From positions 124,001 to 188,000 of the forward strand of contig NZ_JACVZE010000001.1 of assembly GCF_015461805.1 (NCBI RefSeq): a DNA stretch of 64,000 nt, read 5' to 3'. Shown here one piece after another: positions 7,417 through 17,470 of the stretch. A program made the translations under genes and the position numbers. Source of the stretch: Pseudomonas pisciculturae (GTDB lineage: Bacteria; Pseudomonadota; Gammaproteobacteria; Pseudomonadales; Pseudomonadaceae). The notes below the pieces were generated by a model, which saw nothing but the letters and a program-made list of their open reading frames with translations, searched no databases and was not told the origin of the DNA. Numbering within the stretch: the first letter of the stretch is position 1; the number at the start of each line of letters is the position of its first letter.

Positions 7417-10275
7417 ATGCTTGAGCTCACTGTAGAGCAGATTTCCATGGGCCAAGTGGCTGTGGATAAATCTGCTGCCTTGCACCTGCTCGCTGAAAAA
7501 TTGGTGGCCGATGGCCTGGTCGCTGAGGGTTACCTCAGTGGCTTGCAAGCCCGTGAAGCCCAAGGCTCGACCTTTCTCGGCCAAGGTATTGCCATCCCCC
7601 ACGGCACCCCCGAAACCCGCGACCAAGTGCACTCCACTGGCGTGCGCCTGCTCCAGTTCCCCGAAGGGGTGGACTGGGGCGACGGCCAGATCGTGTACCT
7701 GGCTATCGGCATTGCCGCCAAATCCGACGAACACTTGCGCCTGCTGCAACTGCTCACCCGCGCCCTGGGTGAAACCGACCTGGGCCAGGCGTTGCGCCGT
7801 GCCGGTACTGGCGAAGCGTTGCTGAAACTGCTGCAAGGCGCGCCGCAGGAACTGGCGTTGGACGCGCAGATGATCAGCTTGGGCGTGTCTGCCGATGATT
7901 TTGAAGAGTTGGTATGGCGCGGCGCACGCCTGCTGCGCCAAGCCGATTGTGTGAGCAATGGTTTCGCTGCCGTCTTGCAGCAAGTCGACGCGCTGCCTTT
8001 GGGCGATGGCCTGTGGTGGCTGCACAGCGAGCAGACGGTAAAGCGCCCGGGCCTGGCCTTCGTCACCCCGGACAAACCCATGCGTTACCTTGGCCAACCG
8101 CTCAACGGTCTGTTCTGCCTGGCCAGCCTGGGTGAAGCCCACCAAGCCTTGCTGGAGCGTTTGTGCGTCTTGCTGATCGAAGGTCGTGGCCAGGAATTGG
8201 GCCGCGCCACCAGCAGCCGTGCGGTGCTCGAAGTGCTCGGCGGCGAATTGCCGCCCGACTGGCCCAGCGCCCGCATTACCCTGGCTAACGCCCATGGTCT
8301 GCATGCGCGGCCGGCGAAGATCCTCGCCCAATTGGCCAAAAGTTTTGATGGCGACATCCGCGTGCGCATCGTCGATGGCCCGGTGGGCGCCGTGTCGGTC
8401 AAAAGTCTGAGCAAGTTGCTGAGCCTGGGCGCACGCCGTGGTCAGGTGCTGGAATTTGTCGCTGAGCCGACGATTGCAGGCGATGCGTTGCCCGCGCTAT
8501 TGGCTGCGGTGCAAGAGGGCCTTGGCGAAGAGGTAGAGCCGCCGCCCACCGCGAGCGCCCAGCCCGCGGCTGTCGATATCGAACCGGTGCTCAGCGCACC
8601 CGTGCCCGGCAGCCAGGTGCAAGCCATCGCCGCCGCACCGGGCATCGCTATCGGCCCTGCGCATATCCAGGTCCAGCAGGTGTTCGATTACCCGTTGCGT
8701 GGTGAGTCGTCGGCCATTGAGCGCCAGCGCCTGCAAGACGCTCTGGCCGAGGTGCGCCGTGATATCCAGGGTTTGATCGAACGCAGCAAATCCAAAGCGA
8801 TCCGCGAAATTTTCATCACCCACCAGGAAATGCTCGACGACCCGGAACTCACCGACGAAGTCGACACCCGCCTCAAGCAAGGCGAAAGCGCTGAAGCTGC
8901 GTGGATGAGCGTGATCGAAGCTGCCGCCAAGCAGCAGGAGTCGTTGCAAGACGCCTTGCTCGCCGAACGTGCCGCCGACCTGCGTGACATCGGCCGCCGT
9001 GTGCTGGCGCAACTGTGCGGCGTTGAAACCGCTCAGGAGCCGAGCGAGCCCTACATTCTGGTGATGGATGAAGTCGGCCCGTCCGACGTCGCGCGCCTGG
9101 ACCCAACCCGCGTCGCCGGCATCCTCACCGCCCGTGGCGGCGCCACGGCCCACAGCGCCATCGTCGCTCGCGCCCTCGGCATTCCGGCGCTGGTCGGCGC
9201 CGGCCCTGCCGTGTTGCTGCTCGCCTCGGGTACGCCGTTGTTGCTCGATGGCCAGCGCGGCCGCCTGCACGTGGACGCCGACGCGGCCACACTGCAACGG
9301 GCCACGGTTGAGCGCGACACCCGCGAACAACGCCTGCAAGCCGCCGCGGCCCAACGCCATGAACCCGCGCTGACCCGTGACGGCCACGCCGTGGAAGTGT
9401 TCGCCAATATCGGCGAAAGCGCCGGTGTTGCCAGCGCGGTGGAGCAGGGCGCCGAAGGCATCGGTTTGCTGCGCACCGAACTGATCTTTATGGCGCACCC
9501 GCAAGCGCCGGACGAAGCCACCCAGGAAGCCGAGTACCGCCGCGTGCTCGACGGCCTCGACGGTCGCCCGTTGGTGGTGCGCACCCTCGACGTGGGCGGC
9601 GACAAACCGCTGCCGTATTGGCCGATTGCCCAGGAAGAAAACCCCTTCCTCGGCGTGCGTGGCATTCGCCTGACCTTGCAACGTCCTCAGATCATGGAAG
9701 CGCAATTGCGCGCGCTGCTGCGCTCGGCGGATAACCGCCCTCTGCGCATCATGTTCCCCATGGTCGGCAGCGTCGATGAATGGCGTGCGGCGCGTGAGAT
9801 GACTGAGCGCCTGCGCCTGGAAATCCCGGTGGCCGACCTGCAACTGGGCATCATGATCGAAGTGCCATCCGCCGCGTTGCTCGCGCCGGTTCTGGCCAAG
9901 GAAGTCGACTTTTTCAGCGTCGGCACCAACGACCTGACCCAGTACACCCTTGCCATCGACCGTGGCCACCCGACCCTGTCGGCCCAGGCCGATGGCCTGC
10001 ACCCGGCGGTGTTGCAACTGATCGACATCACCGTGCGTGCCGCCCATGCCCATGGCAAATGGGTCGGCGTGTGCGGCGAACTGGCAGCTGACCCACTGGC
10101 AGTGCCGGTGCTGATCGGCCTGGGTGTGGATGAGTTGAGCGTGTCGGCCCGCAGCATTCCTGAAGTGAAGGCGCGGGTGCGTGAATTCAGTCTGAGCGAG
10201 GCCCAGGGCCTGGCGCAAAAAGCACTCGCGGTGGGTTCACCCGCCGAAGTGCGTGCTCTTGTGGAGGCCGTGTAA
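7417..10275 (+). CDS. fruB: Fructose PTS multiphosphoryl transfer protein (EIIA-HPr-EI fusion)
   Basis: 952-residue fusion that carries phosphate from PEP to the fructose permease. The order is EIIA (about 1-145, active His62 in AIPHGTPE), a linker, HPr (about 284-370, active His296 in GLHARPAK), and enzyme I (about 400-952, active His579 in GGATAHSAIVARALGIPAL, with the PEP-binding barrel behind it). AGGAG lies before the ATG. It is the first gene of fruBKA, and fruK begins at the base after the stop. Cra control is implied by the operator at 7270. Confidence 0.97.
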   Translation: MLELTVEQISMGQVAVDKSAALHLLAEKLVADGLVAEGYLSGLQAREAQGSTFLGQGIAIPHGTPETRDQVHSTGVRLLQFPEGVDWGDGQIVYLAIGIAAKSDEHLRLLQLLTRALGETDLGQALRRAGTGEALLKLLQGAPQELALDAQMISLGVSADDFEELVWRGARLLRQADCVSNGFAAVLQQVDALPLGDGLWWLHSEQTVKRPGLAFVTPDKPMRYLGQPLNGLFCLASLGEAHQALLERLCVLLIEGRGQELGRATSSRAVLEVLGGELPPDWPSARITLANAHGLHARPAKILAQLAKSFDGDIRVRIVDGPVGAVSVKSLSKLLSLGARRGQVLEFVAEPTIAGDALPALLAAVQEGLGEEVEPPPTASAQPAAVDIEPVLSAPVPGSQVQAIAAAPGIAIGPAHIQVQQVFDYPLRGESSAIERQRLQDALAEVRRDIQGLIERSKSKAIREIFITHQEMLDDPELTDEVDTRLKQGESAEAAWMSVIEAAAKQQESLQDALLAERAADLRDIGRRVLAQLCGVETAQEPSEPYILVMDEVGPSDVARLDPTRVAGILTARGGATAHSAIVARALGIPALVGAGPAVLLLASGTPLLLDGQRGRLHVDADAATLQRATVERDTREQRLQAAAAQRHEPALTRDGHAVEVFANIGESAGVASAVEQGAEGIGLLRTELIFMAHPQAPDEATQEAEYRRVLDGLDGRPLVVRTLDVGGDKPLPYWPIAQEENPFLGVRGIRLTLQRPQIMEAQLRALLRSADNRPLRIMFPMVGSVDEWRAAREMTERLRLEIPVADLQLGIMIEVPSAALLAPVLAKEVDFFSVGTNDLTQYTLAIDRGHPTLSAQADGLHPAVLQLIDITVRAAHAHGKWVGVCGELAADPLAVPVLIGLGVDELSVSARSIPEVKARVREFSLSEAQGLAQKALAVGSPAEVRALVEAV

Positions 10276-11217
10276 ATGGCAAGGATTCTGACCCTGACGC
10301 TAAACCCGGCGTTGGACCTCACTCTACGCTTGGCGAACTTGGAGCCGGGCGCCGTCAACCGCAGCGAAACCATGCTCACCCACGCCGCCGGCAAGGGCGT
10401 GAACGTGGCGCAGGTGCTGGCGGATTTGGGCCATCAAGTGACCGTGGGCGGCTTTCTCGGCGAAGACAACCCGCAAGCCTTTGAAGCCTTGATCGCCCGT
10501 CGCGGTTTTGCCGATGCGTTTATCCGCGTGCCAGGCGAAACCCGCAGCAATATCAAGATTGCCGAGCAAGACGGCCGGGTGACCGACATCAATGCTCCAG
10601 GCCCGATGGTGAGCGAGCAGGCGCAGCAAGCGTTGTTTGATCAACTGGCGTGGATTGCGCCAGGTCACGACGCGGTGGTGGTCGCCGGTAGCTTGCCCCG
10701 TGGCGTCAGCCCAGAGTGGTTGCAGGCCCTGCTGGAACACTTGAAAAGCCTCGGCTTGAAAGTCGCCCTGGACACCAGTGGCGAGGCCCTGCGTGCGGGC
10801 CTCAAGGCTGGCCCGTGGTTGATCAAGCCCAATACCGAAGAACTCGCCGAGGCGTTGGATTGCCCTACCGATTCAGTCGCGCAACAGGCCCAGGCCGCCC
10901 AGCGCCTGCAACTGCAGGGTGTGCAGCATGTGGTGGTGTCCCACGGCGCCGATGGCGTGAACTGGTTCAGCCCGAGCGCAGCATTGCAGGCCACGCCGCC
11001 CAAAGTCACTGTCGCCAGCACGGTGGGCGCGGGTGACTCGCTGTTGGCCGGCATGCTGCACGGCTTGCTGAGTTTTGAAGCCCCTGAACAGACCCTGCGC
11101 CGGGCCACCGCGATTGCCGCGATGGCGGTGACGCAGATCGGTTTCGGCATCAGCGATGACGCGCAGTTGGCGCGTCTCGAAAGCGGCGTCCACGTGCGCA
11201 CGCTCACAGAACAATAA
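10276..11217 (+). CDS. fruK: 1-phosphofructokinase
   Basis: 313-residue PfkB-family sugar kinase that phosphorylates fructose-1-phosphate to fructose-1,6-bisphosphate, thereby also removing the Cra inducer. The N-terminal motif ILTLTLNPALDLTL, the glycine-rich AGKGVNVAQVLADLG and the C-terminal catalytic motif STVGAGDSLLAGML (with the active-site Asp) are present. It begins directly at the base after the fruB stop and is followed 11 bases later by fruA. Confidence 0.97.
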   Translation: MARILTLTLNPALDLTLRLANLEPGAVNRSETMLTHAAGKGVNVAQVLADLGHQVTVGGFLGEDNPQAFEALIARRGFADAFIRVPGETRSNIKIAEQDGRVTDINAPGPMVSEQAQQALFDQLAWIAPGHDAVVVAGSLPRGVSPEWLQALLEHLKSLGLKVALDTSGEALRAGLKAGPWLIKPNTEELAEALDCPTDSVAQQAQAAQRLQLQGVQHVVVSHGADGVNWFSPSAALQATPPKVTVASTVGAGDSLLAGMLHGLLSFEAPEQTLRRATAIAAMAVTQIGFGISDDAQLARLESGVHVRTLTEQ

Positions 11218-11228
11218 GAGGGTTTGTG

Positions 11229-12941
11229 ATGAAGTTAGCCATTGTTACTGCCTGCCCGAACGGCATGGTCACCAGTGTGCTGTGCGCCCGCTTGTTGGAC
11301 GCCGCCGCGCAGCGCCAGGGCTGGAGCACCAGCGTCGAGGTGGTGGATGTGCAGCGCCCGGAGCGCCAGTTGTCCCAGGCGGTGATCGACGATGCCGAAT
11401 GGGTGTTGCTGGTTAGCAGCGCGGCGGTGGATATGCAGCGGTTTGTCGGCAAGCGTGTGTTCCAGAGCACGCCAGCCCAGGCGCTGGCGGATGTGGAAGC
11501 GGTGTTGCGCCGTGGTGCTGAAGAGGCGCAGGTGTTTGTCGCGGCTGAGTCGGTGGCGAAAAACGCGCCGCGTATCGTCGCCGTCACCGCGTGCCCGACC
11601 GGCGTTGCCCACACCTTCATGGCCGCCGAAGCCTTGCAGCAAACCGCCAAGCGCCTGGGTTACGACTTGCAGGTCGAAACCCAGGGCTCGGTGGGCGCAC
11701 GCACGCCGCTCAGTCCTGAGGCTATCGCCAATGCCGATGTGGTGTTGTTGGCAGCCGATATCGAAGTCGCCACCGAGCGCTTCGCGGGCAAGAAGATCTA
11801 CCGCTGCGGCACCGGCATCGCCCTCAAGCAATCCGAAGCGACCCTCAACAAGGCCCTGGCCGAAGGTGCGGTGGAAAGCGCCGCGAGCGGTGCGGTGACC
11901 AAGTCGGAAAAAACCGGCGTGTACAAACACCTGCTCACCGGTGTGTCGTTCATGCTGCCGATGGTGGTGGCGGGCGGCTTGTTGATTGCCTTGTCGTTTG
12001 TGTTCGGCATCCATGCGTTCGAGCAGGAAGGCACCCTGGCCGCCGCGCTGAAAACCGTCGGTGACCGCGCCTTTATGCTGATGGTGCCGCTGCTGGCGGG
12101 TTACATCGCCTACTCGATTGCCGACCGTCCGGGCATTGCGCCGGGCATGATTGGCGGGCTGTTGGCGGGCACCTTGGGGGCAGGTTTTATCGGTGGCATC
12201 TTTGCCGGTTTCCTTGCCGGTTACTGCGTCAAGCTGATCACCCGTGCGGTGAAACTGCCCCAGAGCCTGGAGGCGCTCAAGCCGATTCTGATCATCCCGT
12301 TGCTGGCCAGTTTGTTTACGGGCCTGGCGATGATCTACCTGGTGGGGCCGCCAGTGGCGCGCATGCTGGTGGGGCTGACCGATTTTCTCAGCACCATGGG
12401 CACCACCAACGCGGTGCTGTTGGGCATTCTGCTGGGCGGCATGATGTGCGTCGATTTGGGCGGGCCGATCAACAAGGCGGCGTATGCGTTTTCCGTTGGC
12501 CTGTTGGCGGCCCACAGCGGCGCGCCGATGGCCGCGACCATGGCCGCCGGCATGGTGCCGCCGATTGGCATGGGCATCGCCACGTTCCTGGCGCGCCGCA
12601 AGTTTGCCCAGACCGAACGTGAGGCGGGCAAGGCGGCGATGATTTTGGGGATGTGCTTTATCTCCGAAGGCGCGATCCCGTTTGCGGCCAAAGACCCGTT
12701 GCGGGTGATCCCGGCGAGCATCGCCGGTGGTGCGTTGACGGGGGCGCTGTCGATGTATTTTGGCTGCGTGCTCGCGGCGCCGCATGGTGGGTTGTTTGTG
12801 TTGATTATTCCGAATGCGATGAACCATGCGTTGTTGTATTTGCTGGCGATTGTGGCGGGGAGCGTGGTGACCGGGGTGGTGTATGCGGTGATCAAGCGGC
12901 CGGAGGTGGTCGAGCTGACTGTGGCACCGGCTAAAGCCTGA
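11229..12941 (+). CDS. fruA: Fructose PTS permease EIIB'BC
   Basis: Membrane component that imports fructose and phosphorylates it to fructose-1-phosphate. There are two EIIB-like domains. The first (about 1-100) has ACPNG with Cys9; the second (about 114-215) has TACPTGVAHTF with Cys122, the usual phospho-cysteine. The EIIC membrane domain (about 235-565) carries many hydrophobic helices and the motif GGMMCVDLGGPINKAAY. GTG at 11226 and ATG at 11229 are both possible starts; the ATG has the better distance (6 bases) from AGAGGG. A REP pair follows the stop. Confidence 0.95.
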   Translation: MKLAIVTACPNGMVTSVLCARLLDAAAQRQGWSTSVEVVDVQRPERQLSQAVIDDAEWVLLVSSAAVDMQRFVGKRVFQSTPAQALADVEAVLRRGAEEAQVFVAAESVAKNAPRIVAVTACPTGVAHTFMAAEALQQTAKRLGYDLQVETQGSVGARTPLSPEAIANADVVLLAADIEVATERFAGKKIYRCGTGIALKQSEATLNKALAEGAVESAASGAVTKSEKTGVYKHLLTGVSFMLPMVVAGGLLIALSFVFGIHAFEQEGTLAAALKTVGDRAFMLMVPLLAGYIAYSIADRPGIAPGMIGGLLAGTLGAGFIGGIFAGFLAGYCVKLITRAVKLPQSLEALKPILIIPLLASLFTGLAMIYLVGPPVARMLVGLTDFLSTMGTTNAVLLGILLGGMMCVDLGGPINKAAYAFSVGLLAAHSGAPMAATMAAGMVPPIGMGIATFLARRKFAQTEREAGKAAMILGMCFISEGAIPFAAKDPLRVIPASIAGGALTGALSMYFGCVLAAPHGGLFVLIIPNAMNHALLYLLAIVAGSVVTGVVYAVIKRPEVVELTVAPAKA

Positions 12942-12953
12942 CGCGGTAAAAAA

Positions 12954-13043
12954 TGTGGGAGGGGGCTTGCCCCCGATTGCAGTGTGTCAGCCGGTACAAA
13001 TTTGACTGAACCACCGCTATCGGGGGCAAGCCCCCTCCCACAT
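12954..13043. repeat. Paired REP element (REPIN), GTGGGAGGGGG type
   Basis: Two inverted halves, TGTGGGAGGGGGCTTGCCCC on the left and its complement on the right, surround about 35 bases of less conserved sequence. The GTGGGAG tips point outward. The pair lies directly after fruA and could cap its transcript. Confidence 0.9.
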
Positions 13044-13132
13044 TTGATCTCCACAGATCTCCACTGGTCGCAAGATTAGTGTCATCTGCGCGTGCTTAAG
13101 TGGCCCTTTTGATAGCCAAAGAGGGCACCTGC

Positions 13133-14674
13133 ATGAGCCACTTCAACCTCGGCCGTCGCCGCGTGATGCAAGCTGTCGGCGCTGGTCTGTTGCTGCCTGG
13201 CCTGGCGCCGGCGGTGATCGCTTCGGTGAAGGACCGCCCACAACTCACCGACGGTGTGCAGTCCGGCGACCTGTTGGGCGACCGCGCCATGATCTGGAGC
13301 CGCAGCGATCGCCCGGCGCGGATGGTGGTGGAGTGGGACACCCGCAGTATGTTCAGCAACCCGCGCCGGTTCGTATCGCCCCTGGCCGACAACCGCACCG
13401 ACTTTACTGCCCGCGTCGAACTCACCGGCCTGCCCGCCGACCAGGCGATTTTCTACCGCGTGCACTTTGAAGACGCCCAGACCGGCATCGCCAGTGAGCC
13501 TTGGTTCGGCCACCTGCGCAGCGTGCCGCAACAGCGTCGCGATATTCGTTTTGTGTGGAGTGGCGACACTGTCGGCCAAGGCTTCGGCATCAACCCGGAC
13601 ATCGGCGGTATGCGCATCTACGAAGCCATGCGCCTGCGCCTGCCGGACTTTTTTATCCACAGTGGCGACACCATCTACGCCGACGGCCCGGTGCCCGCGC
13701 AACTTACGGTCGAAGACGGACGCATCTGGCGCAACATCACCACCGAAGCCAAGAGCAAAGTCGCCGAAACCCTCGATGAGTATCGCGGCAATTACCGTTA
13801 CAACCTGATGGATGAAAACGTACGCCGCTTCAATGCCGAGGTGCCGCAAATCTGGCAGTGGGACGACCACGAGGTGGTGAACAACTGGTCCCCGAGCAAG
13901 CAGCTGGATGAGCGCTACCAGACCAAAGACATCAACACCTTGGTGGGCCGCGCACGCCAGGCTTGGCTGGAGTATTCACCGATGCGCCGCCAGGCCGCTG
14001 ACGGTGGTGGGCGCATTTATCGCAAGCTCAGTTACGGCCCGCTATTGGATGTTTTCGTGTTGGATATGCGCAGTTATCGCGGGCCCAACGATGACAACCT
14101 GGGTGGCGCAAAACCCTTCCTTGGCCGTGAGCAACTGGACTGGCTCAAGCGTGAACTCAAGGGCTCCCAGGCGCAGTGGAAAGTGATTGCCGCCGACATG
14201 CCCATCGGCCTGGGCGTGCCTGACGGCGAGGTGAGCCCGGGCGTGCCGCGCTGGGAGGCCATCGCCAATAACGACCCGGGTGCGCCCCAAGGGCGTGAGC
14301 TGGAGATGGCCGAACTGCTGGGGTTTCTGCGGGCGCAGAAGGTACGCAACCACGTGTGGCTGACGGCGGATGTGCACTACTGCGCGGCGCACCATTATCA
14401 CCCGGATCGGGCGGCGTTCCAGGATTTCGAACCGTTCTGGGAGTTTGTGGCCGGGCCGTTGAACGCGGGGAGTTTTGGGCCCAACCCGCTGGATAAAACC
14501 TTTGGGCCAGAGGTGGTATTCGAGAAAGCGCCGCCGGCGCAAAACACCTCGCCGTTTGCAGGGTTTCAGTTTTTTGGCGAGGTGCAGATTGATGGGCAGA
14601 CGGGGGAGTTGACGGTCATCCTTCGGGATCTGGATGGGGTCTCTGTGTTCGAGCAAAAACTCCAACCCACCTGA
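13133..14674 (+). CDS. phoD: Tat-exported alkaline phosphatase PhoD
   Basis: 513-residue PhoD-family metallophosphatase, expected to release phosphate from phosphomonoesters or diesters outside the cytoplasm with Ca/Fe cofactors. The start at 13133 (GAGGG upstream) puts a twin-arginine signal at the N-terminus: GRRRVMQAVGAGLLLPGLAP. The longer frame from 13100 is disfavoured. PhoD motifs follow: WSGDTVGQGFG, FFIHSGDTIYADGP, QIWQWDDHEVVNNW, and WLTADVHYCAAHHY near residue 410. It stands alone between two REP pairs. I see no convincing Pho box upstream. Confidence 0.93.
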   Translation: MSHFNLGRRRVMQAVGAGLLLPGLAPAVIASVKDRPQLTDGVQSGDLLGDRAMIWSRSDRPARMVVEWDTRSMFSNPRRFVSPLADNRTDFTARVELTGLPADQAIFYRVHFEDAQTGIASEPWFGHLRSVPQQRRDIRFVWSGDTVGQGFGINPDIGGMRIYEAMRLRLPDFFIHSGDTIYADGPVPAQLTVEDGRIWRNITTEAKSKVAETLDEYRGNYRYNLMDENVRRFNAEVPQIWQWDDHEVVNNWSPSKQLDERYQTKDINTLVGRARQAWLEYSPMRRQAADGGGRIYRKLSYGPLLDVFVLDMRSYRGPNDDNLGGAKPFLGREQLDWLKRELKGSQAQWKVIAADMPIGLGVPDGEVSPGVPRWEAIANNDPGAPQGRELEMAELLGFLRAQKVRNHVWLTADVHYCAAHHYHPDRAAFQDFEPFWEFVAGPLNAGSFGPNPLDKTFGPEVVFEKAPPAQNTSPFAGFQFFGEVQIDGQTGELTVILRDLDGVSVFEQKLQPT

Positions 14675-14693
14675 CCTGAAATACAATCAAACC

Positions 14694-14782
14694 TGTGGGA
14701 GCTGGCTTGCCTGCGATAGCGGTGTATCAGTAGCAAATGTGCAAGCTGACCCACCGCTATCGCAGGCAAGCCAGCTCCCACA
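14694..14782. repeat. Paired REP element (REPIN), GTGGGAGCTGG type
   Basis: Inverted halves TGTGGGAGCTGGCTTGCCTG and its complement, tips outward, separate the convergent ends of phoD and piuB. It belongs to the same subfamily as the pairs at 30030 and 54829. Confidence 0.9.
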
Positions 14783-14808
14783 TTTACATCTTCATTGTCA
14801 TGGAGAGG

Positions 14809-17334
14809 TCAGTACACATCCCGACGATAACGGCCCTGTTCAATCAAGCGTTCCACGGCTTCACTGCCCAGAATATCCACCAACGCCAGGTCCACCCCAG
14901 TCGCCATCCCCTGCAAACTGCCACACACATAAATCGCGGCCCCTTCAGCCAGCCATTTACGCAGCACCTCGGCGGACTCACGCAGGCGATCCTGCACGTA
15001 GATCTTCTCTTCCTGATCACGGGAAAACGCCAGATCCAGCAGCGCCAGGTCACCACTGGCCAGCCAACCTTGCAGCTCGTCCTGGCAGAGGAAGTCGTGG
15101 GCGATATTGCGTTCGCCAAACAACAGCCAGTTGCGTTGCTGGCCATCGGCAATGCGGGCCTTGAGCAAGCTGCGCAGGCCGGCCAAGCCGGTGCCGTTGC
15201 CCAGCAGGATCAGCGGCACGGGCGCATCGGGCAGGTGGAAGCCGCTGTTGCGGCGCAGGCGCAGGTTGATGGCCGTGCCGAGGGCGGCGTACTCGGTGAG
15301 CCAGCCGCTCGCCAAACCGAGGCTGCCGTCGGGGTGGCGTTCCTGGCGCACGATCAGTTCCAGCACGCCGTCGCTTGCGATCGAGGCGATGGAGTATTCG
15401 CGCATGCCCAAGGGCACCAGTGCGTCCACCAGCGCCTGGGCATGCAAACCGACCAGGTGCGCGCGATGGGTCGGGAGTTGGCGAGTGGCCAAGGCCTGGT
15501 CGAGGCTGTGGGCCAAACCATCGATCAGCACGCCGTCGCTGCCGGCCAGGCCCAGGCCCTGGAGGAAGTGCTCGATGGCCCATGGGCAATTGCGTGGCAA
15601 CACTTCCACCAGGTCGCCGGCTTGCCAGGTCTGCGGCGAAGGGGGGGTGAGCCCCAGCATATAGACGTCGGAGCCGCTGCTGTCGCGGTTGAGCAGGGTG
15701 CGTTGGGTCAGCGTCCAGTTTTCATACTGGGCCGTCGGCCATGCCGCTGCGGGGGCGTGGCCGGTGAGTTGGCCCAGTTGTTGTTGCCAGTGCAGCAGGG
15801 CAGTGGTGTCGCCGCTGTCGACTTCCACCGGGGCGAACAACGGGTTGCCGCCCTGGTTGGTCAGCCAGAAATGCAGACGACGGGCAAAGCCGCAAAAATG
15901 TTCGTACTGGCGATCACCCAAGGCCAGTACCGAGTAGTTCAGGCCCTTGAGGGGCAGGTCCTGGCCGAGCACGCTACGCTCGAAACCGCGGGCGCTGTCG
16001 GGCGCTTCGCCGTCGCCAAAGGTGCTCACTACAAACAGCGCGTTTTGTGACTGGCGCAGATCGTCCTGGCTGACGCTGCCCAGCGCCTGCACCTTCACCG
16101 GCAACCCGGCGGCCTGCAATTGGCCCGCCGTTTGCCAGGCGAGTTGCTCGGCAAAACCGCTCTGGCTGGCAAAGCCGATCAGCCAGGCCGGGGCATCGCT
16201 GGCGTTGGCGCCGAGGCCTTTACGGGCATCGCGTACCTGGCGTTTTTTGCGACGACGGTCCAGGTAGAGCAGCCAGCCGGTGATAAAGAACAGCGGCATC
16301 AGCAGTGAGCTGACGGTGAGAATGATGCGCCCCGCCAGGCCGAAATAACTGCCGGTGTGCAGCGCATAGATGCTGGTCAGGATCTGCGCCTTGAACGTCT
16401 TGCTGGTGTACTGATCGTGGGATTTCACCTCACCGGTGGCCGGGTCCAGGTTGATCTGGTTCAGCGCACGGTCGTGGGGCGAATCCTTGAGCAGGTAGTA
16501 GACGGTGGCCGGTTGCCCCGCAACCGCTGGCATACGGATGTTGTAGGCGCTCAGGTCGGGGCCGGCATTGCTGTAGATGCTGCTCCATATCGCATCGTAA
16601 TTGGCCACGGGGGCCGGGCCTGACGACGGCGGGCCACGTTTGCGCATAGGCTCGTTTTGCGGGGCGTCGGACAGCAGTTTGGTCACGCCCTGGCTGTACC
16701 AATCGTAGGACCAGGTCAGGCCGGTCAGCGCCGCCAGCAGGTAGGCCAGCAGGCACCAGGTGCCGAACACTGAGTGCAGGTCCCAATTGAAGCTGCGGCC
16801 TTTTTTGCGCCAGTCCAGGGTCAGCCACACGCGCCAGCTCGCCACCTGGCGCGGCCAGCGCAGGTACAGGCCGGAGAGGCAGAAAAACACCAGGATCAGC
16901 GTGCAAGCGCCGGTGATATTACGACCGGTTTCGCCCATGGCGAGGAAACGGTGCAGTTGCAGGACAAAACCGAACACATCCTGGCCGACGGCGTCGCCCA
17001 TGTAGTCGCCGGTGTAGGGGTCGAAGTAGCGCATCTGGCCACGGCGCTCACCGGGTGGCGGGGTGAAGAATACGCGGGCGGCATTACCGCTCTCGCTTTC
17101 TACCCAGAGCATGGCCACGGTCTTGCCTTCGGTGGCTTCAAGCTTGCGCACCAGCTCAGCGGGCGGCAGTACACCGGCCTCGCGCTTCTCGACGCTCAGC
17201 ACGGTGGGGTTGAGCGCCCGCAGGATTTCATCCTGAAACGAGACCGCAGCCCCGGTGATCCCCATCAAGGCCAGCACCAGCCCAGCGGTAATGCCGAAGA
17301 ACCAGTGCAACTGGAACAGGGTTTTCTTCAACAC
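14809..17334 (-). CDS. piuB: PepSY-flavodoxin-oxidoreductase fusion, siderophore-iron reductase type
   Basis: 841-residue membrane oxidoreductase. The N-terminal third is a PepSY membrane protein with helices at about residues 12-35, 140-165, 190-215 and 335-358. A flavodoxin domain follows (about 385-520, with ASQSGFAEQ and [17 protein letters not shown]). The rest is a sulfite-reductase-like FAD/NAD(P)H reductase ([33 protein letters not shown]; ending RYRRDVY). It lies downstream of the TonB receptor on the same strand, so reduction of imported ferric complexes is the likely job. PAO1 has, as I recall, the same order as piuB-piuA-piuC (PA4513-PA4515). The terminator at 17419 lies between it and piuA, so it may have its own promoter. 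Confidence 0.88.
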   Translation of the reverse strand: MLKKTLFQLHWFFGITAGLVLALMGITGAAVSFQDEILRALNPTVLSVEKREAGVLPPAELVRKLEATEGKTVAMLWVESESGNAARVFFTPPPGERRGQMRYFDPYTGDYMGDAVGQDVFGFVLQLHRFLAMGETGRNITGACTLILVFFCLSGLYLRWPRQVASWRVWLTLDWRKKGRSFNWDLHSVFGTWCLLAYLLAALTGLTWSYDWYSQGVTKLLSDAPQNEPMRKRGPPSSGPAPVANYDAIWSSIYSNAGPDLSAYNIRMPAVAGQPATVYYLLKDSPHDRALNQINLDPATGEVKSHDQYTSKTFKAQILTSIYALHTGSYFGLAGRIILTVSSLLMPLFFITGWLLYLDRRRKKRQVRDARKGLGANASDAPAWLIGFASQSGFAEQLAWQTAGQLQAAGLPVKVQALGSVSQDDLRQSQNALFVVSTFGDGEAPDSARGFERSVLGQDLPLKGLNYSVLALGDRQYEHFCGFARRLHFWLTNQGGNPLFAPVEVDSGDTTALLHWQQQLGQLTGHAPAAAWPTAQYENWTLTQRTLLNRDSSGSDVYMLGLTPPSPQTWQAGDLVEVLPRNCPWAIEHFLQGLGLAGSDGVLIDGLAHSLDQALATRQLPTHRAHLVGLHAQALVDALVPLGMREYSIASIASDGVLELIVRQERHPDGSLGLASGWLTEYAALGTAINLRLRRNSGFHLPDAPVPLILLGNGTGLAGLRSLLKARIADGQQRNWLLFGERNIAHDFLCQDELQGWLASGDLALLDLAFSRDQEEKIYVQDRLRESAEVLRKWLAEGAAIYVCGSLQGMATGVDLALVDILGSEAVERLIEQGRYRRDVY

Positions 17335-17418
17335 GTCTGACTGCCTCGTCTATCTGGATGTGATTGTCACGGCGCGCATTATGCCGTGGGTTATCGAGAA
17401 ATATTCTGTTTAACACGC

Positions 17419-17451
17419 AAAAGCCCCACGCATCCGATGCGTGGGGCTTTT
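17419..17451 (-). terminator. Intrinsic terminator after piuA
   Basis: A perfect 15-bp stem (AAAAGCCCCACGCAT and its complement) with a 3-base loop; on the - strand it ends GGGGCTTTT. It sits 20 bases beyond the piuA stop and before piuB, so the two are at least partly separated transcriptionally. Confidence 0.9.
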
Positions 17452-17470
17452 AGCGTTTTGCTGCCCGCTT

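Noticed and set aside
8497..10218. Frame of 573 codons antisense to fruB.
   Set aside because: Composition rich in His, Gln, Arg and Ala with no domain; a codon-bias shadow of the EI part of fruB.
13045..13132. Possible Pho box before phoD (GTGTCAT near 13079).
   Set aside because: The second half-site at the proper spacing matches only three of seven bases, so there is no real two-repeat Pho box.
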